The notes under the pieces are model-generated. The model saw only the letters and a list, made by a program, of their open reading frames with translations. It made no database searches and had not been told where the DNA came from. The translations under genes and the position numbers were made by a program. A stretch of DNA of 64,000 nucleotides from Bacteroidales bacterium (GTDB lineage Bacteria; Bacteroidota; Bacteroidia; Bacteroidales; UBA932), in NCBI GenBank assembly GCA_024401855.1, contig JAKSKH010000005.1, forward strand, positions 1 through 64,000, in the 5' to 3' direction. Positions 26,806-35,012 of the stretch are shown piece after piece (within the stretch, counting starts at the first letter, position 1; every line of letters starts with the position of its first letter).

Positions 26806-27484
26806 AGTACATTCTGGAATCCGAAAAGGAATAGAAAGAGTCGTCGGCAACTACAATGTGATCGATCAGAGATATCTGGACCGCATTGCACGCTGTATGG
26901 AGACTGTCTGTCTGGCGGATGTCGGCCTCGCTGGGATTGGGATCGCCACCGGGATGGTTGTGCATCAGGATTATACCGGATGCGGCCTTGTCCAGAGACA
27001 TTCTCACAATCCTGTTCACATCGATGACGGTTGAGTTTCCGCCTCCTGACGAAATACGGGATCTTGACGTGGGGTAATTGTGTGAATTCAGAAAAAGCAC
27101 CCAACACTCTTCGTGGTCTATTCCCTTGAATACCGGGCGCATCATGTCATAAGCCATTCTTGCTGAAACCAACGGCTTGCGGGATGTAACATAATCTTCA
27201 TTATAGAAACGCCGCCCCAACTCCAGAGCCGCCTGTATCGTGACAGCCTTGCACTCCCCTATTCCCTTTATGCGCCTGAGCCTGTCTGCAGACATGCGGA
27301 AAAGCTGAGACAAACTCCCATCAGCTTCTGCAAGCAGTCTGCGCGCAAGTTCGACCACACTCTCTCCGGAATTACCGGTACGGAGCAGGATGGCAAGAAG
27401 CTCCGAATCACTCAAAGCCCCGGGGCCCAGGGAGGCCATCCTGAATCTGGGCCTCTCACCCTCACTCATATCCTTTATTTTCAT
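26798..27484 (-). CDS. radC: RadC family JAMM-domain protein
   Basis: 228 residues from ATG 27484; the frame extends 11 codons further but MKIKDMSEGERPRFRM is the usual RadC start. An N-terminal helix-hairpin-helix region (LRRIKGIGECKAVTIQAALELGRR) precedes the JAMM/MPN+ metal site HNHPGGDPNPSEAD. Historically called a DNA-repair protein, but its biochemical role is unsettled. It lies alone between miaB and the carboxyltransferase gene. Confidence 0.92.
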   Translation of the reverse strand: MKIKDMSEGERPRFRMASLGPGALSDSELLAILLRTGNSGESVVELARRLLAEADGSLSQLFRMSADRLRRIKGIGECKAVTIQAALELGRRFYNEDYVTSRKPLVSARMAYDMMRPVFKGIDHEECWVLFLNSHNYPTSRSRISSGGGNSTVIDVNRIVRMSLDKAASGIILMHNHPGGDPNPSEADIRQTDSLHTACNAVQISLIDHIVVADDSFYSFSDSRMYFK

Positions 27485-27553
27485 AGTGAGGGCAAGTATA
27501 CCGAAAGAAAACGTCAAAAACTTACGGAAATATCTTTGACGCTGAAAAGATAC

Positions 27554-29335
27554 CTATTCGATGAAGGCAACTATCTCTCCTTTGACCACATCCTTTCCCT
27601 GCCCGGCCGGAACGGCCACAATCCTGCCATCAGCAGCGGGAACGATTTCCTCCATGCCATAATATGTCTGGACATACCCGCAAGGCTTTCCGGCCTCAAC
27701 CTTAGTCCCGACCACAGGAGCCTTTGAATCATCTTCGACATCAATCTGCCACAGAAGCTTTCCCTTTACAGGCACCTGCACCGGCAAAGCCTTGGGATGA
27801 GACTTGACGATGGTGTCGATATCATACTCGGGCATCTCCACAACAGGACGTTTGATGACAACGGGTGCGCCGGCCTTTGCCCTGAGTTCCTCCAGTTCCT
27901 TGTTGAAACGGTCCTTTGCCACTCCGGACTTATAGTCCCTGTACTGGCGCTCATGCATGGCGAATTCGAAAAGTTCCTCGTCATCCTGGCCGAAATCCCA
28001 TCCCTCATCCTTCATCATCTGACGGAAACGGGGAAGCTCATCGGGATAGTTGTCCTGAGGGTTTTCGGTATGGAATTCAAGTCCCTTCTCCTTTGCAAGC
28101 TCCACAATTTCAGGAGCGAGGCTGCCCGGAAGGTTACCCATCTTTCCCTGGATCATTCCCCAGGTATCCTTGTCTATGGTGCTGAACCTGGGCTTGTCCT
28201 GAGCCATCGCAAGCAGGTTCATGAGGGCTGTATTCTTGGTATACTGACTGAAAGGCGTGACAAGAGGCGGATATCCAAGACGGGGCCATACATACTCAAC
28301 TTCGTTGAAGAGCTTGACCATGAGTGTATCGAGACTGCTCTCCGGCTTTCCGGTAGCCCGCTCTGAAGCATTGATTGCCGCCTTGAAGCCCTTGAGGTCC
28401 GCCATCATGGACCCCATCATTCCACCGGGAAGTCCGCATCCGACAAGGAGCGACGTCATCTTGGAATTGGAGTCGTTGATCCAATACCCAAGGAAGTCAT
28501 CGATGAACTCCTGGGTGAGCGCCCGGACATGCATGTAAGCATCGATGTTCACATCCTTTACAAGAAAACCGTCAGCCTTGAGCATCTGCTGGATGGTAAT
28601 CACATCGGGATGAACCTTACCCCAGGAAAGCGGTTCTACCGCCACGTCGAGGTAATCCGCACCTGCACGGGCTACTTCAAGCATTGAAGCGGGGGAGAAT
28701 CCCGGACCGCAATGCCCATGATATTGAACTCCTATGTGAGGATATTTCTTCTTTATCTGATAGGTCAGCCGGGCGAGGTCGGTGGGTCTTCCTATTCCCG
28801 CCATATCCTTGAGGCAGATTTCGTCAGCACCATACTCCACGAGATGGTCCACGATATCCAGATAGTAATCCACAGTATGCACGGGAGAGTGCGTGATGGA
28901 AAGAGCAGTCTGCGATATCATTCCCGCCTTCTTTGCATATTCCACGCTCAACTTGAGGTTGCGGTGGTCATTAAGCCCGCAGAAAGAACGTGAAATATCT
29001 GTTCCCTGGGCTTTCTTGACCTTGAACATAAGTTCACGCACATCCGCCGGAACAGGATTCATCCTGAGTCCGTTCAGGCCACGTTCAAGCATATGTGTCT
29101 GAATTCCGGCCTTGTGAAAAGGCGCAGTCCATCTGCGTACGGAAACATTGGGGTTCTCACCATACAGGAGATTTACCTGCTCGAAAGCTCCTCCATTGGT
29201 TTCAACACGGTCAAAACAACCCATGTCGATGATGGCGGGCGCCACCCTTACAAGTTGGTCAACACGGGGCTGATACTTGCCCGAAGACTGCCACATATCT
29301 CTGTAAACGAGAGAGAATTTTATTTCTTTTGCCAT
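27554..29335 (-). CDS. PycB/OadA-like carboxyltransferase with a biotin-less biotinyl-type domain
   Basis: 593 residues. The N-terminal ~300 residues form the carboxyltransferase TIM barrel: YRDMWQS near the start, the metal-ligand segment YHGHCGPG and ICLKDMAG with the carbamylated-Lys motif. It resembles pyruvate carboxylase subunit B or oxaloacetate decarboxylase alpha. The C-terminal ~75 residues keep the shape of a biotinyl domain (VPVKGKLLW, GQGKDVVKGEIVAFIE), but where EAMKM should lie there is YYGMEEI (558-564). No biotin-accepting Lys is present, so another protein must carry biotin. Likely role: oxaloacetate/pyruvate carboxyl transfer in the succinate pathway. Confidence 0.88.
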   Translation of the reverse strand: MAKEIKFSLVYRDMWQSSGKYQPRVDQLVRVAPAIIDMGCFDRVETNGGAFEQVNLLYGENPNVSVRRWTAPFHKAGIQTHMLERGLNGLRMNPVPADVRELMFKVKKAQGTDISRSFCGLNDHRNLKLSVEYAKKAGMISQTALSITHSPVHTVDYYLDIVDHLVEYGADEICLKDMAGIGRPTDLARLTYQIKKKYPHIGVQYHGHCGPGFSPASMLEVARAGADYLDVAVEPLSWGKVHPDVITIQQMLKADGFLVKDVNIDAYMHVRALTQEFIDDFLGYWINDSNSKMTSLLVGCGLPGGMMGSMMADLKGFKAAINASERATGKPESSLDTLMVKLFNEVEYVWPRLGYPPLVTPFSQYTKNTALMNLLAMAQDKPRFSTIDKDTWGMIQGKMGNLPGSLAPEIVELAKEKGLEFHTENPQDNYPDELPRFRQMMKDEGWDFGQDDEELFEFAMHERQYRDYKSGVAKDRFNKELEELRAKAGAPVVIKRPVVEMPEYDIDTIVKSHPKALPVQVPVKGKLLWQIDVEDDSKAPVVGTKVEAGKPCGYVQTYYGMEEIVPAADGRIVAVPAGQGKDVVKGEIVAFIE

Positions 29336-29357
29336 TTGTTCTTCGATTTACGTCACA

Positions 29358-29365
29358 CAAATATA
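29358..29365 (-). promoter_or_regulatory. -7 element for the carboxyltransferase gene
   Basis: The minus strand reads TATATTTG, matching TAnnTTTG, 22 bases before the start. A CTTTG 23 bases upstream on the minus strand (29388-29392) may be a loosely spaced -33 box. Confidence 0.48.
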
Positions 29366-29385
29366 CTCAATTTTCCATACGGCTC

Positions 29386-29415
29386 TTGCAAAGTTTAAAT
29401 TATTTCGTACCTTTG
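29386..29415 (+). promoter_or_regulatory. Promoter for tRNA-His
   Basis: TTG at 29386-29388, a 19-base spacer, then TACCTTTG at 29408-29415: a textbook Bacteroidota -33/-7 pair. The tRNA begins 17 bases downstream. Confidence 0.75.
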
Positions 29416-29432
29416 CAACCTCTTACTGACAC

Positions 29433-29509
29433 GGTGCGATTAGTTCAGTTGGTAGAGCACCAGATTGTGGTTCTGGGTGTCGTGGGTTCGAGCCCCACAT
29501 CGCACCCCA
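29433..29509 (+). tRNA. tRNA-His (anticodon GTG)
   Basis: Full cloverleaf: acceptor GTGCGAT (29434-29440) pairs with ATCGCAC (29499-29505); D arm GTTC/GAGC; anticodon stem CCAGA/TCTGG with anticodon GTG at 29467-29469; T arm GTGGG/CCCAC with TTCGAGC loop. G at 29433 pairs with discriminator C at 29506, the extra G-1:C73 pair unique to tRNA-His. CCA is encoded (29507-29509). Confidence 0.98.
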
Positions 29510-29516
29510 AGGTTTT

Positions 29517-29549
29517 TGAGGACAGTTTTCAAGGCTGTCCTCATTTTTT
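29517..29549 (+). terminator. Terminator after tRNA-His
   Basis: A 9-bp stem (29517-29525 with 29535-29543) is followed by a T run from 29544. It overlaps the stop codon of the nitroreductase gene on the other strand by two bases. Confidence 0.85.
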
Positions 29550-30024
29550 ATTGCTTCTCGTACCCAAGCGCAAGCACGCAGAGAACTTTCATATTATCCT
29601 TTATTCCAAGCAATTCCCTTAGATAATCTTCAGCCATCCCCTTTGAGCTGTCGGTTTTGCTGCGCGGCCGGCCATTGACGTGAACCCAGCAGCTGCCAAG
29701 ACCTTTGTCAACTGCAGAAAGCATAAGGAACGTGGTGGATATGGCGGCATTGTCGACCCAGAGATCAGTCTTTTCAGGATCGCCCAGCACCACGATGGCC
29801 GCCGCCGCATCCTTCAGGAAGGACGAGCCGGACTCTCTCATCTGGGAAACGGCCTCCAGAAGCGACTTGTCATCAATAATCATGAAACCCGTGCTGCGGG
29901 TGTTCTTGGAAGAGGGAGCCGACATGGCCTCCATTATCATTTCATCTATTATTCCGCGTTCAACCGGCTTGTCGGTGAACTTGCGTACGCTGTGCCTCAG
30001 GGCAACAATATCCTTGAATTCCAT
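29548..30024 (-). CDS. Nitroreductase-family flavoprotein
   Basis: 158 residues, a short member. N-terminal ALRHSVRKFTDKPVE and APSSKNTRSTGF carry the FMN-phosphate-binding Arg and Ser residues; GLGSCWVHV is the second conserved block. These FMN enzymes reduce nitro compounds, quinones or other acceptors with NAD(P)H. It starts 1 base after pncB ends, at the tail of a run of oxidoreductase genes. Natural substrate unknown. Confidence 0.88.
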   Translation of the reverse strand: MEFKDIVALRHSVRKFTDKPVERGIIDEMIMEAMSAPSSKNTRSTGFMIIDDKSLLEAVSQMRESGSSFLKDAAAAIVVLGDPEKTDLWVDNAAISTTFLMLSAVDKGLGSCWVHVNGRPRSKTDSSKGMAEDYLRELLGIKDNMKVLCVLALGYEKQ

Positions 30025-30025
30025 A

Positions 30026-31222
30026 CTATCCTAATAATTTCAATAAATATCTGCATTTTTCCTCATTGCCGAGCGTTTTTGTGGTATTGCAGGAAAGTTT
30101 GACGCAATCGTGCCACTCACGGCGTTCGGTGATGCGTCCGCGCGTCAGTTTCAATACTATGTTCATAGGGTCACAGCCCGTTACGTCACAAGTCAGGAAC
30201 GTACCCACACCATATGAATCCAGAACCCTTCCGTTCACGTATTCATGTATCTTTATGGCCTTGTCTATGTCCAGGCCGTTGCTGTAGCATACCTGCTTTG
30301 TGGCGGGATCTATCCCGAGATCCTCGTATTTTGCAATAATCCTGTCCGTCTGCTCAAATTCGTCCCCGCTGTCGACGCGGAGCCCCTTGTACATCATGGC
30401 CATTCTTTTGGACAGGTTCCCGAAGAATACCTTGTCTCCGAAACAGTCATACAGGTAGATACCGTTATCACCATCGAAGACATCGCTGAACTTCTTCATC
30501 ACATTGAAATTGCACTCGAAAAGACCGCTTACGTTCTCCTCGAAGCTGATGAGCTGATGAGACATCGTCCCCAGTGGAACGAGGTCGTATTTCATAGCCA
30601 GCCAGACATTGCTCGTACCAGTGAAGCGTCCGGGCCAGTCTGTCCGGGACTCCCACACCTCCTTCATCACCCGGATTACCATGTCGTGGTGGGCGAAGCT
30701 CATTCTACGGCGCGTCCCCATATCACCCAGGACAAGGCCGCCGCCGAAAATCCGCTCGGCCTTGGCACGGGCGCGTTCCTCCTCCAGTGCCTCATCATAC
30801 CTGTCAATATCTCCGCGAAGCCTGTGCATAAGCTCACTTATACAGGACAGTACAGGCATTTCCCACATGATGGCGGAAAACCATTTGCCTTTCACGGTGA
30901 TGGCAAGACAACCCTCCTCATCCTGCGAAACGCTCACTTCTCCGGGATTGAACCTGTAGCCTTTCAGGAATGTAAAATACCATTTGGGAAGGAACTGGCA
31001 TTTTCTTTCCATAAAGGCAATCTCCTCATCGGTAACAGCCACTTCCCTCATGTACCTTATCTGCTCCATCAGAAGAGCGGCGAAGCCCTCGGGATATTTC
31101 TGGCGGTTACGGTCAAAGAAGGTGTATTCCACTTCCGCCCTGGGATATGTCTCGAGAATGTAGTACTGGCAGGTGAAAGTGTACAGGTCGTTGTCTGTGA
31201 AATGCTTTATTATCGCTTCCAT
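30026..31222 (-). CDS. pncB: Nicotinate phosphoribosyltransferase
   Basis: 398 residues, normal length. Joins nicotinate to PRPP to make nicotinate mononucleotide for NAD salvage. Recognisable by FTDNDLYTFTCQYY at the start (DLYTFTM motif), RRRMSFAHHD, FTGTSNVWLA and the phosphate-binding region VDSGDEFE. It follows a Gfo/Idh/MocA gene by 24 bases and precedes the nitroreductase by 1, so it may be the NAD-supply arm of the oxidoreductase locus; this is inference. Confidence 0.94.
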   Translation of the reverse strand: MEAIIKHFTDNDLYTFTCQYYILETYPRAEVEYTFFDRNRQKYPEGFAALLMEQIRYMREVAVTDEEIAFMERKCQFLPKWYFTFLKGYRFNPGEVSVSQDEEGCLAITVKGKWFSAIMWEMPVLSCISELMHRLRGDIDRYDEALEEERARAKAERIFGGGLVLGDMGTRRRMSFAHHDMVIRVMKEVWESRTDWPGRFTGTSNVWLAMKYDLVPLGTMSHQLISFEENVSGLFECNFNVMKKFSDVFDGDNGIYLYDCFGDKVFFGNLSKRMAMMYKGLRVDSGDEFEQTDRIIAKYEDLGIDPATKQVCYSNGLDIDKAIKIHEYVNGRVLDSYGVGTFLTCDVTGCDPMNIVLKLTRGRITERREWHDCVKLSCNTTKTLGNEEKCRYLLKLLG

Positions 31223-31246
31223 ACTGATGCGCGGATATAATGCAGA

Positions 31247-32512
31247 TCAGATATAGAACTCCTTGTCCAGAGTCATGGTCTTCTGCTGCAGCAGGGCTTC
31301 ATCGCCAAGCAGGCAGAATACAGTTCCGTAATATGCTTCTTCGAGAATCCTGGGAGGCATGACCCCTGAGATTGCGCTGTTGCAGAATGCCTGCATTATT
31401 TCAAGCGTTCCGTCTCCGTCCGCCTCAGGCATTATTGATATGCCGGGGTCCTTGGACCCGTTCTCGGCGGACCAGCTGGTGCCTGCGAATGCTGAATTGG
31501 AGAAGATTCCCTGCTCTATTTCCGCTATCATCTGCTCGATTCCGCTTTTCTTCGGAGGATTCTCGTAATAAATTCTGGAGCCGGGAAGATCCACCATCGC
31601 ATCCTTGCAGAGGATCTGCTCGCCCATTCCGAAATGAGCATTGGAAATGACAGACTCAAAAGTCATGTTCACTCCATTCGGGAAGGTATATATGCAGCAT
31701 ACGTTGTCAAACACCTCACGTCCGTCCTTCCAGTAAATGATGCTTCCGGAACCCATGACCTTCTCCGGAAGCATGCCGGTAGCCCAGGTTCCGTTCTGAA
31801 TCTGATGGCAGGCAAGTTCAGTCATGAGCCCGCGTGAATATTCACGATAAAGACGCCAGTTGATATGTCTTTCCAGATCCGGGGAAGGCACCGGTCTCCT
31901 CCAGTCATTGTTGCGGAACCAATAATTGCGGACATTTACCACAGGACCGTATTCTCCCTTCACTACGCCTTCCATGGCCTTGAGGTACTTCGGGTCAAAA
32001 AGCCTCTGCTGGCCGATGAAGAAAATCTTCCCGGTCTGCTTGTGCTTCATATAAAGCTGATGGCACTGCTCAATTGTGTATGCCATAGCCTTCTCGCAAT
32101 AGACGTTCTTACCGGCATCCATTGCGTCCATTGCCATCTGGAAATGGCAGTAAAGAGGAGTGGCTATCACAACGGAATCCACTTCCGGGTCTTCCAGGAG
32201 TTTCCTGTAGTCGGAGTACAGCCTTGCCTGAGGAAAATAGGATGAGCCTTCCGTCAGATGCGGCTCATAATTGTCACAGAGAGCCACCACCCTGGCGTTA
32301 TGTATCTTCTGAAGATTCTCCAGATGGAAGCATCCTCGCGAGCCTGTACCGATGAAGCCTATGCGCGTATAGTCCCTGCCGGTTTCTTCCGTGGTCTTGG
32401 GACTACAGGCCTCGATCCACGGAAATGCAGACATGGCAACCCCGGCAAGACCGAGTCCCCCGAGTCTTCCGATAAATCCACGCCTGTCGATATTTTTGTT
32501 TTCCATATTCAT
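31247..32512 (-). CDS. Gfo/Idh/MocA oxidoreductase, exported lipoprotein (EKA variant)
   Basis: 421 residues. The N-terminus has twin arginines (DRRGFIGR) and a lipobox (IEAC, Cys36), suggesting Tat export and lipid anchoring. The Rossmann fold begins GFIGTGSRG. The family signature EKP, whose Lys is catalytic, reads CEKAMAYT here: the Lys stays but Pro is Ala. The C-terminal part fits GFO_IDH_MocA_C. Likely oxidises a sugar or glycoside hydroxyl with NAD(P). The start (32512) overlaps the apbE-like stop by 4 bases; a start two codons in (32506) is also possible. Confidence 0.88.
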   Translation of the reverse strand: MNMENKNIDRRGFIGRLGGLGLAGVAMSAFPWIEACSPKTTEETGRDYTRIGFIGTGSRGCFHLENLQKIHNARVVALCDNYEPHLTEGSSYFPQARLYSDYRKLLEDPEVDSVVIATPLYCHFQMAMDAMDAGKNVYCEKAMAYTIEQCHQLYMKHKQTGKIFFIGQQRLFDPKYLKAMEGVVKGEYGPVVNVRNYWFRNNDWRRPVPSPDLERHINWRLYREYSRGLMTELACHQIQNGTWATGMLPEKVMGSGSIIYWKDGREVFDNVCCIYTFPNGVNMTFESVISNAHFGMGEQILCKDAMVDLPGSRIYYENPPKKSGIEQMIAEIEQGIFSNSAFAGTSWSAENGSKDPGISIMPEADGDGTLEIMQAFCNSAISGVMPPRILEEAYYGTVFCLLGDEALLQQKTMTLDKEFYI

Positions 32513-33318
32513 AATTCTTGGAATTGATAATTGTCAAATGGTTCCATTACAGTCTTTCTTTCATTTTCCGGAGCGGCATAAAGTGCAGTTGAAAGGACCT
32601 CGCATATCAAAGCCGAAGGCCCCGTAACTGCAATGTCCCTTCCTTCCGTGACACATTTTAAAGTGTGCGGGTCAACTATATGGCCGGCACCGCTTCTTGA
32701 ACGTCCGGAAACGGACAATGCACTGTCTTTCAATCTGAACCTTTTACGGTCACGGTCATCGGAGACAAGCCAGCAGTCTCCGAGAGGATGTGTTCCCAGA
32801 CCGAAAGATGAACTGCTGCCGAAGTTGATGAGAGCTTTTTCAACACCGAAATCCTCCGAAAGCATGGTACGCACCCTGTCTATCGCGTAACCTTTCGCAA
32901 ATCCCCCGAAATCTATAAGAACCTGACCGGAAGTCCTGCTCACCTCGTGAGAAGGGGGGAAAAGGCTGAACGAAGGTTTCTCCTTCGTGGAAGACAATGC
33001 AGCGATGTCAAAATACCCTTTCGTACTCCTTCTCATCTGTTCACACAGTTCAAGAGCGAAAAAGAGCTCATCGGACACCTTCACAGGAGACATGCTTCCG
33101 TTAAGACGGGCAAGTTCATTATTTTCCAGGTGCCTGTTGAAAATAAGGTCGAGTTCATCGACGCGGTTCTTTATTCTCCGTGAAATGTTCTTTGCCGCAA
33201 GTTCATCGTTGTGGACAAACAACAGCTCCATTACCGTGTGCATGGAACGGAAACCGCAATATGCAACGGGGGCTGAAGGATTCTTGCCGCTATAGACAAA
33301 CTTGAGATTCAGAGGCAT
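32509..33318 (-). CDS. ApbE-like protein (FAD:protein FMN transferase family)
   Basis: 269 residues. ApbE pattern: MHTVMELLF (like MGTxxxxxx), a segment corresponding to SEIsrLN (NNELARLNG), IDFGGFAKGYAIDRV and HIVDPHTL. The family attaches FMN to Thr in extracytoplasmic partners. Two oddities: no signal peptide, although bacterial ApbE is usually periplasmic, and the usual VNAGGD loop reads INFGSSSSF. The C-terminal metal/flavin segment reads EVLSTALY where Asp is typical. Activity is therefore uncertain. The start codon directly follows the stop of the small membrane protein gene. Confidence 0.78.
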   Translation of the reverse strand: MPLNLKFVYSGKNPSAPVAYCGFRSMHTVMELLFVHNDELAAKNISRRIKNRVDELDLIFNRHLENNELARLNGSMSPVKVSDELFFALELCEQMRRSTKGYFDIAALSSTKEKPSFSLFPPSHEVSRTSGQVLIDFGGFAKGYAIDRVRTMLSEDFGVEKALINFGSSSSFGLGTHPLGDCWLVSDDRDRKRFRLKDSALSVSGRSRSGAGHIVDPHTLKCVTEGRDIAVTGPSALICEVLSTALYAAPENERKTVMEPFDNYQFQEL

Positions 33319-33552
33319 CTATGAAAAAATCTTCTTGATCAGATATGCAATGATTCTCACAACCCATTGCAGAACGTACAGGATTCCGGTGATAACAACG
33401 ACAAAACCGATCTGGGTGAATATTTCGGTCCAATGCCCGGAATATGCTATTGTAGCCCCCACATTCGTGAAGAAGGCTATCGCAAAGCAAACCAGAAGAA
33501 TTATCAGTTCCCTGGTCTTCTGCCTTGCAGTAATGACACTGTCCTTGAACAT
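33319..33552 (-). CDS. Small two-span membrane protein, 77 aa
   Basis: Two hydrophobic segments (about 17-38 and 46-70) with a Lys/Arg-rich C-terminus (YLIKKIFS), placing both ends probably in the cytoplasm. No catalytic motif is visible. It lies 6 bases after a Gfo/Idh/MocA gene and directly against the apbE-like gene, so it is part of the same transcript. Function unknown. Confidence 0.72.
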   Translation of the reverse strand: MFKDSVITARQKTRELIILLVCFAIAFFTNVGATIAYSGHWTEIFTQIGFVVVITGILYVLQWVVRIIAYLIKKIFS

Positions 33553-33558
33553 ATTATG

Positions 33559-35001
33559 CTAAAGTTTATAGAAATCCTCCCATCCTTCCCTCGGTTTGGG
33601 ACCCCAGAGGAGATGGTTTGCGAGAGGGCTGTTGGTAATCTGTTTCGTTTCCCTGTCGAAAAGTATTCTCTCTCCGGTCCACTGGGCGATTACACCGAGA
33701 CAGAACACCTGGCTGAGAGGTGCCGATACGGAGAAAGGAGAGCGTGTCTGTTCAAGACCGAGGCAGGCGCGCAGGAAATTCTCGTAATGATTGGACGGGC
33801 TTTCCGGAACCTCGGGAAGCCTGCCTTCCATCTCCTTTGCCACTTCTTCAGGAATTATGGTGAGAGCAGAACCGTGAGATCCGCCCTTGAACGTAAGAGT
33901 TCTGGAATATATTTCCTTTCCGGGATTGAGCCGGGCCGGCTTGAAAGGCTGTCCGGCGACAAGCGGAATATTGGGATCCACTTCGGAAGTCCCGTATCCT
34001 GCGGGGACCTTGGGGATGTTGTCAAGACCGTCATACCATGTAACGTCCACCGCGGGCATTCCTTCTCTTTCAGGGAATTTGAAGAGCAGGGTGGAGGACA
34101 TGGGATAAAAGAACGGATTATGGTCCTTCAGGTAAAGAGGATTGACCTCTTCAGGAAGTCCGAGTTTGAGGAACTCATGGGAGGTGTCGAGAATATGCGC
34201 ACCCCAGTCACCCAGAGCTCCCATACCATACTGGTACCAGCAGCGCCACTGACCGCAATGGTAGTCGTGGTTGTATTCCCTGGGATATGCCGCTCCGAGC
34301 CAGGTGTCCCAGTCCATGGTTTCGGGAACGGGCTCCCCCTTCGGATAGGCCGTGATCTTCGGATCCCAACCATGCCAGCGACGGCTGTTGTTCATGTGGG
34401 CGGTTATGGCGGTGACATCCTTGATGATGCCGGCCTCAACCCAGGCCTTGTACTGGAAATAATTGGCCTCGGAATGGCCCTGGTTCCCCATCTGGGTTAC
34501 CACACCGTACTTCTTCTCGGCTTCCATGAGAAGTTCGCACTCCATGAAGGTGCGGGCAAGAGGCTTCTCCACATAGACATGCTTTCCGAGTTTCATAGCC
34601 TCCATGGTTATGAGGAAGTGGCTGAAATCCGGTACCGCAACCAGCACGGCATCTATCCGGTCCGCCATCTTGTCGAACATGACGCGGAAATCCCGGAACC
34701 TTTCGGCATCGGGAAACATGTTGATGATTTCCTGCGTATGCTCAGCGCCCATATCCACATCGCACAGGGCAACGACATTGCACAGCCCCGTTTCATAAAG
34801 GCCCTGAATGTCTTCGTTTCCCCGGTTTCCGATGCCGATCATAGCCATGTTCACCTTGTCTGAGGCACCGAGCACCCGGCGGGAGGAAGAGGCCTTTTTA
34901 CTGTCCTTGCAGGATACCATCATTGCAGGAGCGACCATTGCAGCCGCAGACGCCAGAGCGGAATCCTTAAGGAATACACGTCTTGAAATATTTTTCTCCA
35001 T
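33559..35001 (-). CDS. Gfo/Idh/MocA oxidoreductase, Tat-exported lipoprotein
   Basis: 480 residues. N-terminal SRRVFLK is a clean Tat motif and MVSC (Cys31) a lipobox, so the enzyme is folded with its cofactor before export. Rossmann motif GIGNRG, catalytic signature VEKPLART and a long C-terminal domain. This subgroup usually acts on glycosides or cyclitols. It is followed 6 bases later by the small membrane protein gene. Confidence 0.9.
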   Translation of the reverse strand: MEKNISRRVFLKDSALASAAAMVAPAMMVSCKDSKKASSSRRVLGASDKVNMAMIGIGNRGNEDIQGLYETGLCNVVALCDVDMGAEHTQEIINMFPDAERFRDFRVMFDKMADRIDAVLVAVPDFSHFLITMEAMKLGKHVYVEKPLARTFMECELLMEAEKKYGVVTQMGNQGHSEANYFQYKAWVEAGIIKDVTAITAHMNNSRRWHGWDPKITAYPKGEPVPETMDWDTWLGAAYPREYNHDYHCGQWRCWYQYGMGALGDWGAHILDTSHEFLKLGLPEEVNPLYLKDHNPFFYPMSSTLLFKFPEREGMPAVDVTWYDGLDNIPKVPAGYGTSEVDPNIPLVAGQPFKPARLNPGKEIYSRTLTFKGGSHGSALTIIPEEVAKEMEGRLPEVPESPSNHYENFLRACLGLEQTRSPFSVSAPLSQVFCLGVIAQWTGERILFDRETKQITNSPLANHLLWGPKPREGWEDFYKL

Positions 35002-35012
35002 ATTGTTGTGAT

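Noticed and set aside
30245..31240. 331-codon open frame on the plus strand opposite pncB
   Set aside because: It is antisense to a well-recognised enzyme, has no family features and no promoter; a shadow frame of GC-skewed codons.
33367..34863. 498-codon open frame on the plus strand opposite the Gfo/Idh/MocA gene
   Set aside because: Antisense to a clear oxidoreductase with Tat signal and catalytic motif; no recognisable domain in the plus-strand product.
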